35,950 nucleotides of DNA from the NCBI GenBank assembly GCA_028719125.1, contig JAQUKM010000002.1, forward strand, positions 17,951 through 53,900. Reading direction: 5' to 3'. This DNA is from Minisyncoccota bacterium (GTDB lineage Bacteria > Patescibacteriota > Minisyncoccia > UBA6257). The stretch's first letter is position 1. Each line of letters starts with the position of its first letter. The notes under the pieces were generated by a model that worked only from the letters and a program-made list of their open reading frames with translations, searched no databases and had not been told where the DNA came from. A program made the position numbers and the translations under genes. Of the stretch, positions 24,402 through 32,067 are shown in pieces.

Positions 24402-25229
24402 TTACTTTTTCTTTCTTCTGACTATTATAAATTTATCAGAATATCTTTTTTTCTTTCTGGTTTTCTTGCCTCCAGTTACTTTACCATAAATACTCTTCGG
24501 CTTTCTAGTGCCTCTTTTTGTCCTCCCCTCCCCACCCCCATAAGGATGGTCAACTGGATTCATAGCTGTCCCTCTAACTTTAGGTCTTATTCCCATATGG
24601 CGAGAGCGTCCTGCTTTGCCAACAGAAACCATTTTATGCTCTATATTGGAAAGTTGACCCAATGATGCATAATAAATATTTTGGATAGTTCTGACTTCAG
24701 AAGAAGGCATTTTTAAATGGGTGTATTTACCATCTTGGGCAATAATCTGCGCGGCAGATCCAGCAGACTTCGCCAGTTTTCCTCCAGCGCCTGCTTTTAC
24801 CTCAATATTATGGATAAAGGCGCCAACCGGAATATTTTTAAGCCTCATCCTGTTACCTTTTTTCAATGGGGTTTTCTCATCACAAATAATCTTATCACCG
24901 ACTTTTAATCCTTGGGGAGCTAAAATATAACCCCACGCCCCATCCTCGTAGGATATTAAAGAAATAAAAGAAGAACGGTTAGGATCGTACTCAATAGTTT
25001 TAACTATGCCGGGGACGCCTTTTTTTTCTTCACCAAAAAAGATACTGCGATAAAGTTTTTTATTGCCGCCGCCTTTATGTCGAACTGTTATCTTCCCTTT
25101 GGACCTGCCTAGGTCTTTTCTTTTAAAGGCGGTTAACTTTTTAAAAGGTTCATCTCTTGATAAAACAGAGTAATCACTTACTGTATAATGACGTCTTGCC
25201 GGTGTTGTTGGTTTGTACTTTTTTATCAT
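24402..25229 (-). CDS. rplB: 50S ribosomal protein L2
   Basis: L2 is the conserved core protein needed for subunit joining and near the peptidyl-transferase centre. The 275 residues have GRSKGKITVRHKGGGNKKLYR, PNRSSFISLISYEDG, AGAGGKLAKSAGSAAQI, and the catalytic-region loop RGTAMNPVDHPYGGGEGRT with its conserved His. Normal length. The start overlaps the rplW end by 4 bp. Confidence 0.98.
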   Translation of the reverse strand: MIKKYKPTTPARRHYTVSDYSVLSRDEPFKKLTAFKRKDLGRSKGKITVRHKGGGNKKLYRSIFFGEEKKGVPGIVKTIEYDPNRSSFISLISYEDGAWGYILAPQGLKVGDKIICDEKTPLKKGNRMRLKNIPVGAFIHNIEVKAGAGGKLAKSAGSAAQIIAQDGKYTHLKMPSSEVRTIQNIYYASLGQLSNIEHKMVSVGKAGRSRHMGIRPKVRGTAMNPVDHPYGGGEGRTKRGTRKPKSIYGKVTGGKKTRKKKRYSDKFIIVRRKKK

Positions 25230-25663
25230 ATTCCTAATTCTATTTTTTGCCCTTCTTTTAAAGTCACAATCATTTTTTTGTTCCCTTTCAAGCTATTTTT
25301 GTTATTTCTCCACTTTTTCGTTTTCTGAGTGGCGCTTAAAACATTTATTTTTAATACTTCCACATTATAAATGCCTTCTAAAAGTTTTTTAATTTCATTT
25401 TTTGTGGCTCTGGAATGAACTTCAAAAATATATTCATTATTTTTCTCTCCTAATAAAGTAAATTTTTCACTCAAATAAGGTTTTATTAAAAGGCTTTGTC
25501 TTTTTATTGAACTCTTTGAAAAAACTGGAGGAACGCTTGTTATTTGGTCAGCCGAAGCAGTGGTTGGTTTTTCTTTTTGCTGTTCTTTTTGCTCCTTTGG
25601 TTTTACCGAGGATTCTTTAGGCTCTTTTTTTTGTTTTTTCTGAAAAATATTTAAAATACTCAT
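25226..25663 (-). CDS. rplW: 50S ribosomal protein L23 with N-terminal extension
   Basis: L23 at the tunnel exit is the docking point for trigger factor and SRP. The core (SLLIKPYLSEKFTLLGEKNNEYIFEVHSRATKNEIKKLLE to KKMIVTLKEGQKIEL) matches the family. A ~55-residue Lys/Glu/Gln/Ser-rich N-terminal extension precedes it; no convincing internal start is seen, so it is kept. 145 residues against ~95-100 usual. Confidence 0.95.
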   Translation of the reverse strand: MSILNIFQKKQKKEPKESSVKPKEQKEQQKEKPTTASADQITSVPPVFSKSSIKRQSLLIKPYLSEKFTLLGEKNNEYIFEVHSRATKNEIKKLLEGIYNVEVLKINVLSATQKTKKWRNNKNSLKGNKKMIVTLKEGQKIELGI

Positions 25664-25701
25664 TGAATTATATATTTTGTATATTTTGATTAAAGTTTTA
25701 T

Positions 25702-26331
25702 CTATTTTTTCAATGCCGAGAGCGCTTTTTCTGAAAACAACACATATTTATGATTTAGAAGGTCTATTAAGTTAATGTTCTCGCTGTTAATAACTTTAAG
25801 ATAAGGGAGATTTTTCGCAGATCTAAATAATTCTTTCTCTTTTGAATCAACAACAAATAAGATGCTGGGGATTTTTTTCTTTTGACCAAAAACATTTTTA
25901 CAAAAATTATCTATTAAACTTGTCTTTGGTTTTTCTAATTTTGTTTTCTCAATAATTTTCAATTCTCCTTCTCTTAATTTTTGGGACAAAACTATTTGAA
26001 TTGCTTCCTGCTTTGTTTTTTTGTTTATTTTTCTCTTCAGATTGTTATCTTTAGTTTTTGGGCCAAAAGTTACGCCTCCGCCTTTCCAGAGAGGAGAGCG
26101 GATAGAACCGTGGCGCGCTCTGCCAGTTCCTTTTTGAACCCAAGGTTTTCTACCACCGCCTCTTACTTCTCGCCGATTCTTAGTGTAAGCTAATGGTTTT
26201 CGCCCAACACTTAATAAGCTTTTGTATACTTGATAAACTAAATCATTGTTAAACTCCTTACCAAAAATCTCTGAAGATAATTCAATATCTCCTTTTAATT
26301 TTCCTTCTAAATTATAAATTGGCGCTTTCAT
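25702..26331 (-). CDS. rplD: 50S ribosomal protein L4
   Basis: L4 lines the exit tunnel; in E. coli it also represses the S10 operon. The 209 residues contain GKEFNNDLVYQVYKSLLSVGR, the tunnel loop REVRGGGRKPWVQKGTGRARHG, SPLWKGGGVTFGPK, and a C-terminal half with SLIDNFCKNVF, a lysine-rich stretch and LLNHKYVLFSEKAL. Whether it acts on the hairpin upstream of rplC is untested. Confidence 0.97.
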   Translation of the reverse strand: MKAPIYNLEGKLKGDIELSSEIFGKEFNNDLVYQVYKSLLSVGRKPLAYTKNRREVRGGGRKPWVQKGTGRARHGSIRSPLWKGGGVTFGPKTKDNNLKRKINKKTKQEAIQIVLSQKLREGELKIIEKTKLEKPKTSLIDNFCKNVFGQKKKIPSILFVVDSKEKELFRSAKNLPYLKVINSENINLIDLLNHKYVLFSEKALSALKK

Positions 26332-26346
26332 CTTAACTTATAATTT

Positions 26347-26931
26347 TTAACCTATAATTTTTAATAAGGAATTTCTTCTGCCCGGAACGGCTCCTTTTAA
26401 GTAAAGAAGGTTCTTTTCAGGAATAATTTTGACTACCTTAACTCTTTTTAAGGTTATCTGCTCTTGTCCCATTCTTCCCGCCATTTTTTTCCCTTTTACT
26501 ACTCGCTGGATTCCTGTATAACCAATTGACCCTGATGTTCTTAACTGATCTTTCGTTCCGTGAGTCGCGGAACTGCCCTTAAATCCGTGTCTCTTCACAA
26601 CACCTTGAAAACCTTTGCCTTTGCTCTTCCCAATAACCCAGACTTCGTCCCCTTCTTGAAAAACATCAACTTTTATTTCATCTCCTATTTTCAAGGTAAT
26701 TTCTTCCTTCTCGTTTTCTCTCTTTTTATCTAAATTGAATTCCTGAAACCACTGAAATTTATTTTTTTTCTTTCCAAATCCCACCTGAATTGCCTCGTAG
26801 CCATCCTTATCTTTTGTTTTTAATTGAGTAACCTTAACTGGCCCCGCTTCTAAAATAGTTACTGGAATCACTTTCCCCTCTTCATCAAAAATCTGGGACA
26901 TTTCTAATTTTTTAGCTAAAATAATTTTCAT
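26347..26931 (-). CDS. rplC: 50S ribosomal protein L3
   Basis: L3 reaches the peptidyl-transferase centre and starts 50S assembly. The 194 residues have ILAKKLEMSQIFDEEGKVIPVTILEAGP, KGKGFQGVVKRHGFKGSSATHGTKDQLRTSGSIG and KGKKMAGRMGQEQITLKRVKVV. It has a clear AGAGG ribosome binding site 8 bp before the ATG, unlike most genes here, and follows a strong hairpin 29 bp upstream. It therefore looks like the first gene of the S10 unit. Confidence 0.98.
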   Translation of the reverse strand: MKIILAKKLEMSQIFDEEGKVIPVTILEAGPVKVTQLKTKDKDGYEAIQVGFGKKKNKFQWFQEFNLDKKRENEKEEITLKIGDEIKVDVFQEGDEVWVIGKSKGKGFQGVVKRHGFKGSSATHGTKDQLRTSGSIGYTGIQRVVKGKKMAGRMGQEQITLKRVKVVKIIPEKNLLYLKGAVPGRRNSLLKIIG

Positions 26932-26960
26932 ATTTTGAACCTCTTAAATGCTTTTTAACT

Positions 26961-27004
26961 TTTCATTAGAAAAACTGGGCATTAGCCCAGTTTTTCTAAT
27001 GAAA
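26961..27004. terminator. Perfect 20-bp hairpin between rpsJ and rplC
   Basis: Two 20-base arms (26961-26980 and 26985-27004) are exact reverse complements around the four-base loop atta. The core ACTGGGC/GCCCAGT is flanked by A5 before and T5 after on either strand, the layout of a bidirectional intrinsic terminator or attenuator. Beyond the T-tract the pairing continues (CTAATGAAA). It lies 29 bp after the rpsJ stop and 29 bp before the rplC ATG. Confidence 0.85.
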
Positions 27005-27032
27005 TTTCATTCTCAGACTAGGCATTCCGGGC

Positions 27033-27359
27033 TTACATCTTTATTTCTATATCTACTCCCGCTGGCAAATCTAAATTAGTAAGAGCTTCTATTATTTTTT
27101 GGTTTGGATTAGGAATCTCTATTAATCTTTTATGAATTCTGATTTCAAATTGTTCTCGGGCGTCTTTCTTGACAAAAGTAGCCTTATTCACTGTATACCG
27201 ATGAATCTCTGTCGGTAAAGGTATCGGCCCCCTAACTTCGCTTCCATATCTCATCACTGTTTCAATTATCTGCTTACAGGAATTGTCAAGAATCCGATAA
27301 TCGTACCCCTTGATTTTTATTCTGATCTTCTGTTGGGTTTCAACTTTAGAAGCTGGCAC
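27033..27359 (-). CDS. rpsJ: 30S ribosomal protein S10
   Basis: S10 is in the 30S head and, as NusE, also joins NusB and NusG in transcription. The 108 residues include KIRIKIKGYDYRILDNSCKQIIETV, SEVRGPIPLPTEIHRYTV, FEIRIHKRLIEI and LDLPAGVDIEIKM. It follows tuf by only 12 bp and is split from rplC by a terminator-like hairpin, so it appears to belong to the str unit here. Confidence 0.98.
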   Translation of the reverse strand: MPASKVETQQKIRIKIKGYDYRILDNSCKQIIETVMRYGSEVRGPIPLPTEIHRYTVNKATFVKKDAREQFEIRIHKRLIEIPNPNQKIIEALTNLDLPAGVDIEIKM

Positions 27360-27371
27360 AATAATAAAAAA

Positions 27372-28571
27372 TTATTTAATTATCTTTGTTACAACTCCTG
27401 CGCCCACTGTTTTTCCTCCTTCCCGAATGGCAAACCGTGAACCCTCATCGAGGGCTACAGGAACAATCAATTTCACTGTAAACTTAATATTATCTCCCGG
27501 CATTACCATTTCCACACCTTCTGGCAAGGTAACTTCACCAGTCACATCAGCTGTTCGGATATAAAATTGAGGTTTATATCCTGTGAAAAATGGCGTATGT
27601 CTGCCCCCTTCTTCTTTGGCTAAAATATAAACTTCTGCTTCAAACTCAGTATGAGGGGTGATTGATCCTGGTTCCGCTACTACTTGTCCTCTTCTAACCT
27701 CTTCTTTTTTTAATCCTCTTAATAAAATCCCTACATTATCTCCAGCCTGGGTCCCTTCGAGGGATTTATTAAACATTTCTAAACCGGTGGCCACAGTTTT
27801 AATGCTTGGACGATAACCAACAATTTCTACTTCATCATTCAATTTAATTTTTCCTCTTTCTACTCTTCCGGTAGCTACAGTTCCTCTCCCTTCTATGGAA
27901 AAGACATCCTCAATTGGCATTAAAAATGGCTTATCAATATCTCTTTTAGGCTCTGGAAAATATGAGTCAATAGCTTCTAATAAATCAAATATTGGTTTAA
28001 GATTTGGATCATCCACTGATTTAGCTTCCAGCGCCTTTAAAGCAGAGCCCCTTATTATTGGTACATTTTTCCCGTCATATTCATGCTTAGTTAATAATTC
28101 TCTAATTTCTGTCTCTACCAAATCTAATAATTCTTTGTCTTGAACCATATCAACTTTATTCAAGAATACTACTATCGCGGGGACACCAACCTGCCGCGCT
28201 AAAAGAATGTGCTCAAATGTTTGAGGCATTGGCCCATCAGGAGCAGAAACAACCAAAATGGCACCATCCATTTGAGCGGAACCGGTAATCATATTTTTAA
28301 TATAATCAATATGCCCCGGGCAATCTATATGGGCATAATGCCTTTTTTCGGTTTCATATTCAGAATGATGAACATTAATAGTAATTCCTCGCGCTTTCTC
28401 CTCTGGCGCATTATCAATTTCATCAACATTTGCGTCTTTTTTTTCTAGCCCTTTCAAGTAAAGAGCATGCAAAATTGCAGCTGTTAAGGTAGTTTTACCA
28501 TGGTCGATATGACCAATGGTTCCTACATTCATATGAAATTTGTCGCGAACAAATTTTTCTTTTTCTGCCAT
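27372..28571 (-). CDS. tuf: Translation elongation factor Tu
   Basis: It brings aminoacyl-tRNA to the ribosome as a GTP complex. The 399 residues carry GHIDHGKT (20-27), DCPGH (83-87), NKVD (138-141) and SALKA, then the two beta-barrel domains. Family length is about 395. A TTGACA/TAATAT promoter lies ~145-170 bp upstream, giving a ~135-base leader that contains a 14-bp tandem repeat and a CCGCCA palindrome. No Shine-Dalgarno sequence is visible before the ATG. rpsJ follows 12 bp later. Confidence 0.98.
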   Translation of the reverse strand: MAEKEKFVRDKFHMNVGTIGHIDHGKTTLTAAILHALYLKGLEKKDANVDEIDNAPEEKARGITINVHHSEYETEKRHYAHIDCPGHIDYIKNMITGSAQMDGAILVVSAPDGPMPQTFEHILLARQVGVPAIVVFLNKVDMVQDKELLDLVETEIRELLTKHEYDGKNVPIIRGSALKALEAKSVDDPNLKPIFDLLEAIDSYFPEPKRDIDKPFLMPIEDVFSIEGRGTVATGRVERGKIKLNDEVEIVGYRPSIKTVATGLEMFNKSLEGTQAGDNVGILLRGLKKEEVRRGQVVAEPGSITPHTEFEAEVYILAKEEGGRHTPFFTGYKPQFYIRTADVTGEVTLPEGVEMVMPGDNIKFTVKLIVPVALDEGSRFAIREGGKTVGAGVVTKIIK

Positions 28572-28593
28572 ATTATTTTATTTATTATTTATT

Positions 28594-28609
28594 TCCGCCA
28601 ACTGACGGA
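28594..28609. repeat. CCGCCA palindrome in the tuf leader
   Basis: TCCGCCAACTGACGGA is a 16-base imperfect palindrome (six of eight pairs) located 23 bp upstream of the tuf ATG. It is related to the elements in the ends of rpsQ and adk. Confidence 0.5.
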
Positions 28610-28632
28610 TTATTTTTATTTTTAAACTCTTT

Positions 28633-28700
28633 CTTTAAGCTTTGAGTTTTAAGCTTTGAGTTTTAAGCTTTGAGTTTTAAGCTTTGAGCTTTGAGCTTTT
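28633..28700. repeat. 14-bp tandem repeat in the tuf leader
   Basis: Four successive units of ttttaagctttgag (28633-28646 with a first-base change, then 28647-28660, 28661-28674, 28675-28688 exact), followed by a half unit ctttgag and a partial ctttt. Each unit contains the aagctt palindrome. It lies between the putative tuf transcription start and the ATG. Confidence 0.9.
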
Positions 28701-28713
28701 CTATGTATCTACC

Positions 28714-28742
28714 ATATTAAGGCATAATTAATTTATTGTCAA
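28714..28742 (-). promoter_or_regulatory. Candidate tuf promoter
   Basis: Minus strand: GGGG directly before a perfect TTGACA (28742-28737), a 17-bp spacer, and TAATAT (28719-28714, 4/6). The predicted start near 28707 lies about 135 bases before the ATG at 28571. Confidence 0.6.
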
Positions 28743-28744
28743 CC

Positions 28745-28817
28745 CCAATTACCCCCAATTACATTGCTACTTTGCTACATTGTTTCATTGTTAAATTGTT
28801 AAATTGTTGAATTGTTA
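28745..28817. repeat. Degenerate ATTGYTA-type repeat tract (copy 4)
   Basis: Units such as attacattgctac, tttgctac, attgtttc, attgttaa, attgttaa, attgttga, attgtta run from the tuf -35 up to the fusA stop. The 13-mer attacattgctac is shared with the infA upstream tract (1396-1408). Confidence 0.65.
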
Positions 28818-30956
28818 CTCCTTGTACTCCTTGTCTGACTTATTTTTATTAGTGCTTATCTTGCCTATAATTTCTTGAACAATATTATAGGGCACTTCCT
28901 GGTAGTGGTCAAACTCCATAGTAAAAACCCCTCGACCCTCGGTCAAAGAACGCAATTTGGTAGCAAAACCAAACATTTCTGCTAATGGCACTTTAGCTTC
29001 AATAACTTTTATCATTCCTCGGTCGCTAATATTCTCTATACTACCTCTCTTAGAGCTTATATCCCCTGTCACGTCCCCTAAGTATTTTTCTGGTATCACT
29101 ACCTCTAATTTCATTATCGGCTCTAGAAGCGCTGGATCAGCTATTTTTGCTCCGCTTTGAAATGCCATAGAACCAGCTATTTTAAAAGCAAAATCTGAGG
29201 AATCTACTTCATGAAAAGATCCGTCATAAAGGGTTACTTTTACGTCAGAAACCGGATATCCAGCTATAATGCCTTTTTCTAGGGCTTCCTTGACTCCTTT
29301 TTCTACAGCGGGAATATATTCTTGAGGAATCACCCCTCCCTTAATTATATTAACAAATTCAAATCCTTTGCCTCTTTCTAATGGCTCCAATCTCAACCAA
29401 ACATGACCATATTGACCTCTCCCTCCGGATTGCCTGATATACTTTCCTTCGCTTTCTACCTTCTTCTTTATTGTCTCTTTATAGGCCACTTGCGGCTTGC
29501 CTGTTTGAACGTTCAAGTTAAATTCTCTTTTCATTCTATCCACTAAAATTTCCAAATGAAACTCACCCATCCCTGAGATTATAGTTTCTGATGTTTCTGC
29601 ATCGGTTTTTATTTTAAAAGTAGGGTCTTCTTCCGATAATTTCTTTAAAACTAATGATAATTTTTCTTGGTCAGCTTTTGTTTGCGGTTCTACTTTTATT
29701 GAAATAACTGGTTCTGGAAACTCAATCTGTTCTAAAATTATTGGGTTATTTGGGTCACATAAAGTATCACCGGTAGCGGTATTTTTTAAACCAACTGTTG
29801 CCGCAATATCACCAGTTCTCACTTCATCTAATTCCTCGCGCCGATTAGAATGCATTAGCAATAATCTGCCAATTCTTTCCTGGTTTGATTTACTCGCATT
29901 TAAAACATAGTTTCCTTTTTTAAAAACCCCTGAATAAACACGGAAGAAAGTTAAAGTTCCCACGTAAGGATCGCTAGCTATTTTAAATACCAAAGCCGCA
30001 AAAGGTTCCTCATCTCTCGGCGAGCGAATAATAGTTTCTCCTGTTTTTGGGTGAACGCCTTGAACTGGAGGTAAATCCACTGGTGAAGGCAAATACTCTA
30101 CAATCGCATCAAGGAGTGGCTGAACCCCTTTATTTCTGAAAGAACTGCCGCAAAAAACCGGGATTATTTTCCCTTCAATTGTTGCTTTCCTCAATATTGC
30201 TCTTGTTTTGTCTGCATTCGGCTCCTTGCCTTTTTCCAGATATTCTGTTAAAGCGTCTTCATCGTGCTCTATTATTTTTTCAATGAAAGTTTTTCTATAT
30301 TCTTCCGCTTGACTTTTCAATCCGGAAGGAATCTCTTTTGTGACTACTATTTCCCCCTGAACTCCTTCAAAATAAATTGCTTTCATAAGAATCAAATCAA
30401 TCACCCCTTCAAAATTACTTTCAGCGCCGATGGGGATATTAACGGCTAAAGCATTTGGGGTTAACCTTTCTTCTATAGATTTAAATGCTTTCTTAAAATC
30501 AACCCCTATCCTATCCATTTTATTGATAAAACATATCCGTGGCACGCTGTATTTATCTGCTTGGCGCCAAACTGTTTCTGATTGCGATTCAACTCCGGCA
30601 ACCCCGTCAAAAATAACCACCGCTCCATCAAGAACCCTTAAAGATCTCTGAACCTCTGCCGTAAAATCAATGTGCCCTGGCGTATCAATAATATTAATGC
30701 GGTGTTCATAATTAGGATCTTCTCCTCTATATGTTGGAGTCCAAAAACAAGTGGTTGCCGCCGCCGTGATAGTCACCCCTCTTTCTCTTTCCTGCTCCAT
30801 CCAATCCATAACAGTTGTCCCTTCGTCTACTGAACCAATCTTGTGGGTTATTCCTGTATAAAACAAAACCCGTTCGGTCGTTGTTGTTTTCCCGGCATCA
30901 ATATGGGCAATAAAACCGATGTCCCTTATTTTCTCTTTAGGATATATTTTAAGCAT
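28815..30956 (-). CDS. fusA: Translation elongation factor G
   Basis: It drives ribosome translocation with GTP. The 713 residues have [13 protein letters not shown] (17-29), [12 protein letters not shown] (switch I), DTPGH, NKMDRIG, the domain III/IV segment with [30 protein letters not shown], and a domain V end with [13 protein letters not shown]. Length is normal. It lies in the usual place between rpsG (109 bp) and tuf (243 bp). A ribosome binding site is not evident before the ATG. Confidence 0.98.
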   Translation of the reverse strand: MLKIYPKEKIRDIGFIAHIDAGKTTTTERVLFYTGITHKIGSVDEGTTVMDWMEQERERGVTITAAATTCFWTPTYRGEDPNYEHRINIIDTPGHIDFTAEVQRSLRVLDGAVVIFDGVAGVESQSETVWRQADKYSVPRICFINKMDRIGVDFKKAFKSIEERLTPNALAVNIPIGAESNFEGVIDLILMKAIYFEGVQGEIVVTKEIPSGLKSQAEEYRKTFIEKIIEHDEDALTEYLEKGKEPNADKTRAILRKATIEGKIIPVFCGSSFRNKGVQPLLDAIVEYLPSPVDLPPVQGVHPKTGETIIRSPRDEEPFAALVFKIASDPYVGTLTFFRVYSGVFKKGNYVLNASKSNQERIGRLLLMHSNRREELDEVRTGDIAATVGLKNTATGDTLCDPNNPIILEQIEFPEPVISIKVEPQTKADQEKLSLVLKKLSEEDPTFKIKTDAETSETIISGMGEFHLEILVDRMKREFNLNVQTGKPQVAYKETIKKKVESEGKYIRQSGGRGQYGHVWLRLEPLERGKGFEFVNIIKGGVIPQEYIPAVEKGVKEALEKGIIAGYPVSDVKVTLYDGSFHEVDSSDFAFKIAGSMAFQSGAKIADPALLEPIMKLEVVIPEKYLGDVTGDISSKRGSIENISDRGMIKVIEAKVPLAEMFGFATKLRSLTEGRGVFTMEFDHYQEVPYNIVQEIIGKISTNKNKSDKEYKE

Positions 30957-31065
30957 ATCAATGTTTTGTTAATCCAGTTTTTTGAAGGACTGATTAATTT
31001 TTATATTACTATTTTTTATATTACTTTGATTTATTTGTTTTATTTCGACGTTCATTTTAAACTCT

Positions 31066-31533
31066 TTAAAAACTGAAGCGAGCAAAAGCCCGATTAGCTT
31101 CGGCAATCCGATGAACATCCAATTTTTTCTTAATTGCCGCTCCTTCGTTTTTGGAAGCCAAAATCAATTCTTCTGCCAACTTTTCAGCCATTGATTTTCC
31201 TTTTTTCCCTTGGGAAGCATTAATCAACCAACGGCAAGCCAAAGTAACTTTTCGATGCTCAGGCACTGCTTGAGGCACCTGATAATTAGCGCCACCTATT
31301 CTTCGAGTCTTAACCTCAATCTCTGGAGATACATTTTTAATTGCTAAATTAAATACCCCTAAAGGATTCTGCTTTGTTTGTTTTTCTATAATTTCCATTG
31401 TTTTATAAAAAATTCTTTGGGCAGTGGATTTTTTGCCGTCTTTCATTAAATAGTGAATAAAGCGTGTTGCCAAGGCGCTTTCATAAATCAAATCTTCTTC
31501 GTATTGTTTTTCTTCTCTGTGCTTTCTTCTCAT
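31066..31533 (-). CDS. rpsG: 30S ribosomal protein S7
   Basis: S7 nucleates assembly of the 30S head and, in E. coli, represses the str operon. The 155 residues show the basic N-terminus MRRKHREEKQ, LATRFIHYLMKDGKKSTAQRI, PEIEVKTRRIGGANYQVPQAVPEHRK and a C-terminus with KKKLDVHRIAEANRAFARFSF. It is preceded by 73 bp of nearly pure A/T after rpsL and followed by a 109-bp AT-rich gap without recognisable sites. Confidence 0.98.
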   Translation of the reverse strand: MRRKHREEKQYEEDLIYESALATRFIHYLMKDGKKSTAQRIFYKTMEIIEKQTKQNPLGVFNLAIKNVSPEIEVKTRRIGGANYQVPQAVPEHRKVTLACRWLINASQGKKGKSMAEKLAEELILASKNEGAAIKKKLDVHRIAEANRAFARFSF

Positions 31534-31606
31534 AAATATTATTTAATTATTATATTAATTATATATATTAATTTTAATAATGAAGCAAATTGCTTTTTGC
31601 ATCGAT

Positions 31607-32020
31607 TTATTCTTTCGGCTTCTTTACTCCATATTTACTTCTTTGTTGTTTTCTCCCTTCAACGCCAAGGGCGTCATATCTCCCGCGAACTATATGATAA
31701 CGGACGCCGGGCAAATCTTTTACCCGCCCCCCTTTTACCAAAACAATTGAGTGTTCCTGCAAATTATGCCCCTCTCCAGGAATATAGGCGGTAACCTCCA
31801 TTCCATTACTTAATTTAACACGAGCAACTTTTCTTAAAGCTGAATTTGGCTTTTTGGGGGTTGTTGTAAAAACTTTAAGACAGACTCCTTTTTTAAAAGG
31901 AGAGTTATAGTATGTCGGCTTGTTTTTAATAGTATTAAAAGATAAAGAGAGAGCAACTGATTTGCTCTTTTTTGTTAATGGTTTTCTTCCTTTCCTGATT
32001 AATTGATTTAAAGTAGGCAT
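31607..32020 (-). CDS. rpsL: 30S ribosomal protein S12
   Basis: S12 controls decoding fidelity. From [14 protein letters not shown] the 137 residues match the family: [27 protein letters not shown], then [13 protein letters not shown] and [20 protein letters not shown]. The two lysine-loop regions known for streptomycin resistance are of sensitive type. I place the start at 32020, not at the in-frame ATG 36 bp upstream, because the family begins here and a promoter covers the upstream codons. That promoter ends seven bases before this ATG, so the mRNA may be leaderless. Confidence 0.97.
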   Translation of the reverse strand: MPTLNQLIRKGRKPLTKKSKSVALSLSFNTIKNKPTYYNSPFKKGVCLKVFTTTPKKPNSALRKVARVKLSNGMEVTAYIPGEGHNLQEHSIVLVKGGRVKDLPGVRYHIVRGRYDALGVEGRKQQRSKYGVKKPKE

Positions 32021-32027
32021 GGTAAAA

Positions 32028-32056
32028 AGATTAGCAAATAAGGCACTTTGTGTCAA
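32028..32056 (-). promoter_or_regulatory. Candidate rpsL (str operon) promoter
   Basis: Minus strand: perfect TTGACA (32056-32051), a 17-bp spacer ending TGC (extended -10), and TAATCT (32033-32028). Seven bases separate the -10 from the rpsL ATG, putting the start at or next to the A of ATG. Confidence 0.65.
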
Positions 32057-32067
32057 TTACTCCTCAA

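Noticed and set aside
28633-28817. CRISPR array in the fusA-tuf gap
   Set aside because: The units are 14 bp or shorter and directly tandem, with no unique spacers.
30957-31065. Regulatory RNA or small gene between rpsG and fusA
   Set aside because: Only a weak, interrupted AATC(C)AG/CTGATT pairing is present; no ORF with a start and family likeness, no promoter hexamers.
31534-31606. Small gene or RNA in the rpsL-rpsG gap
   Set aside because: The 73 bp are almost pure A/T with only a weak AGCAA-TTGCT pairing and no coding pattern.
32021-32056. In-frame ATG at 32056 that would lengthen rpsL by 12 residues
   Set aside because: The S12 family begins at the MPTLNQL sequence (ATG 32020), and the extra codons coincide with a well-formed TTGACA-17-extended -10 promoter.
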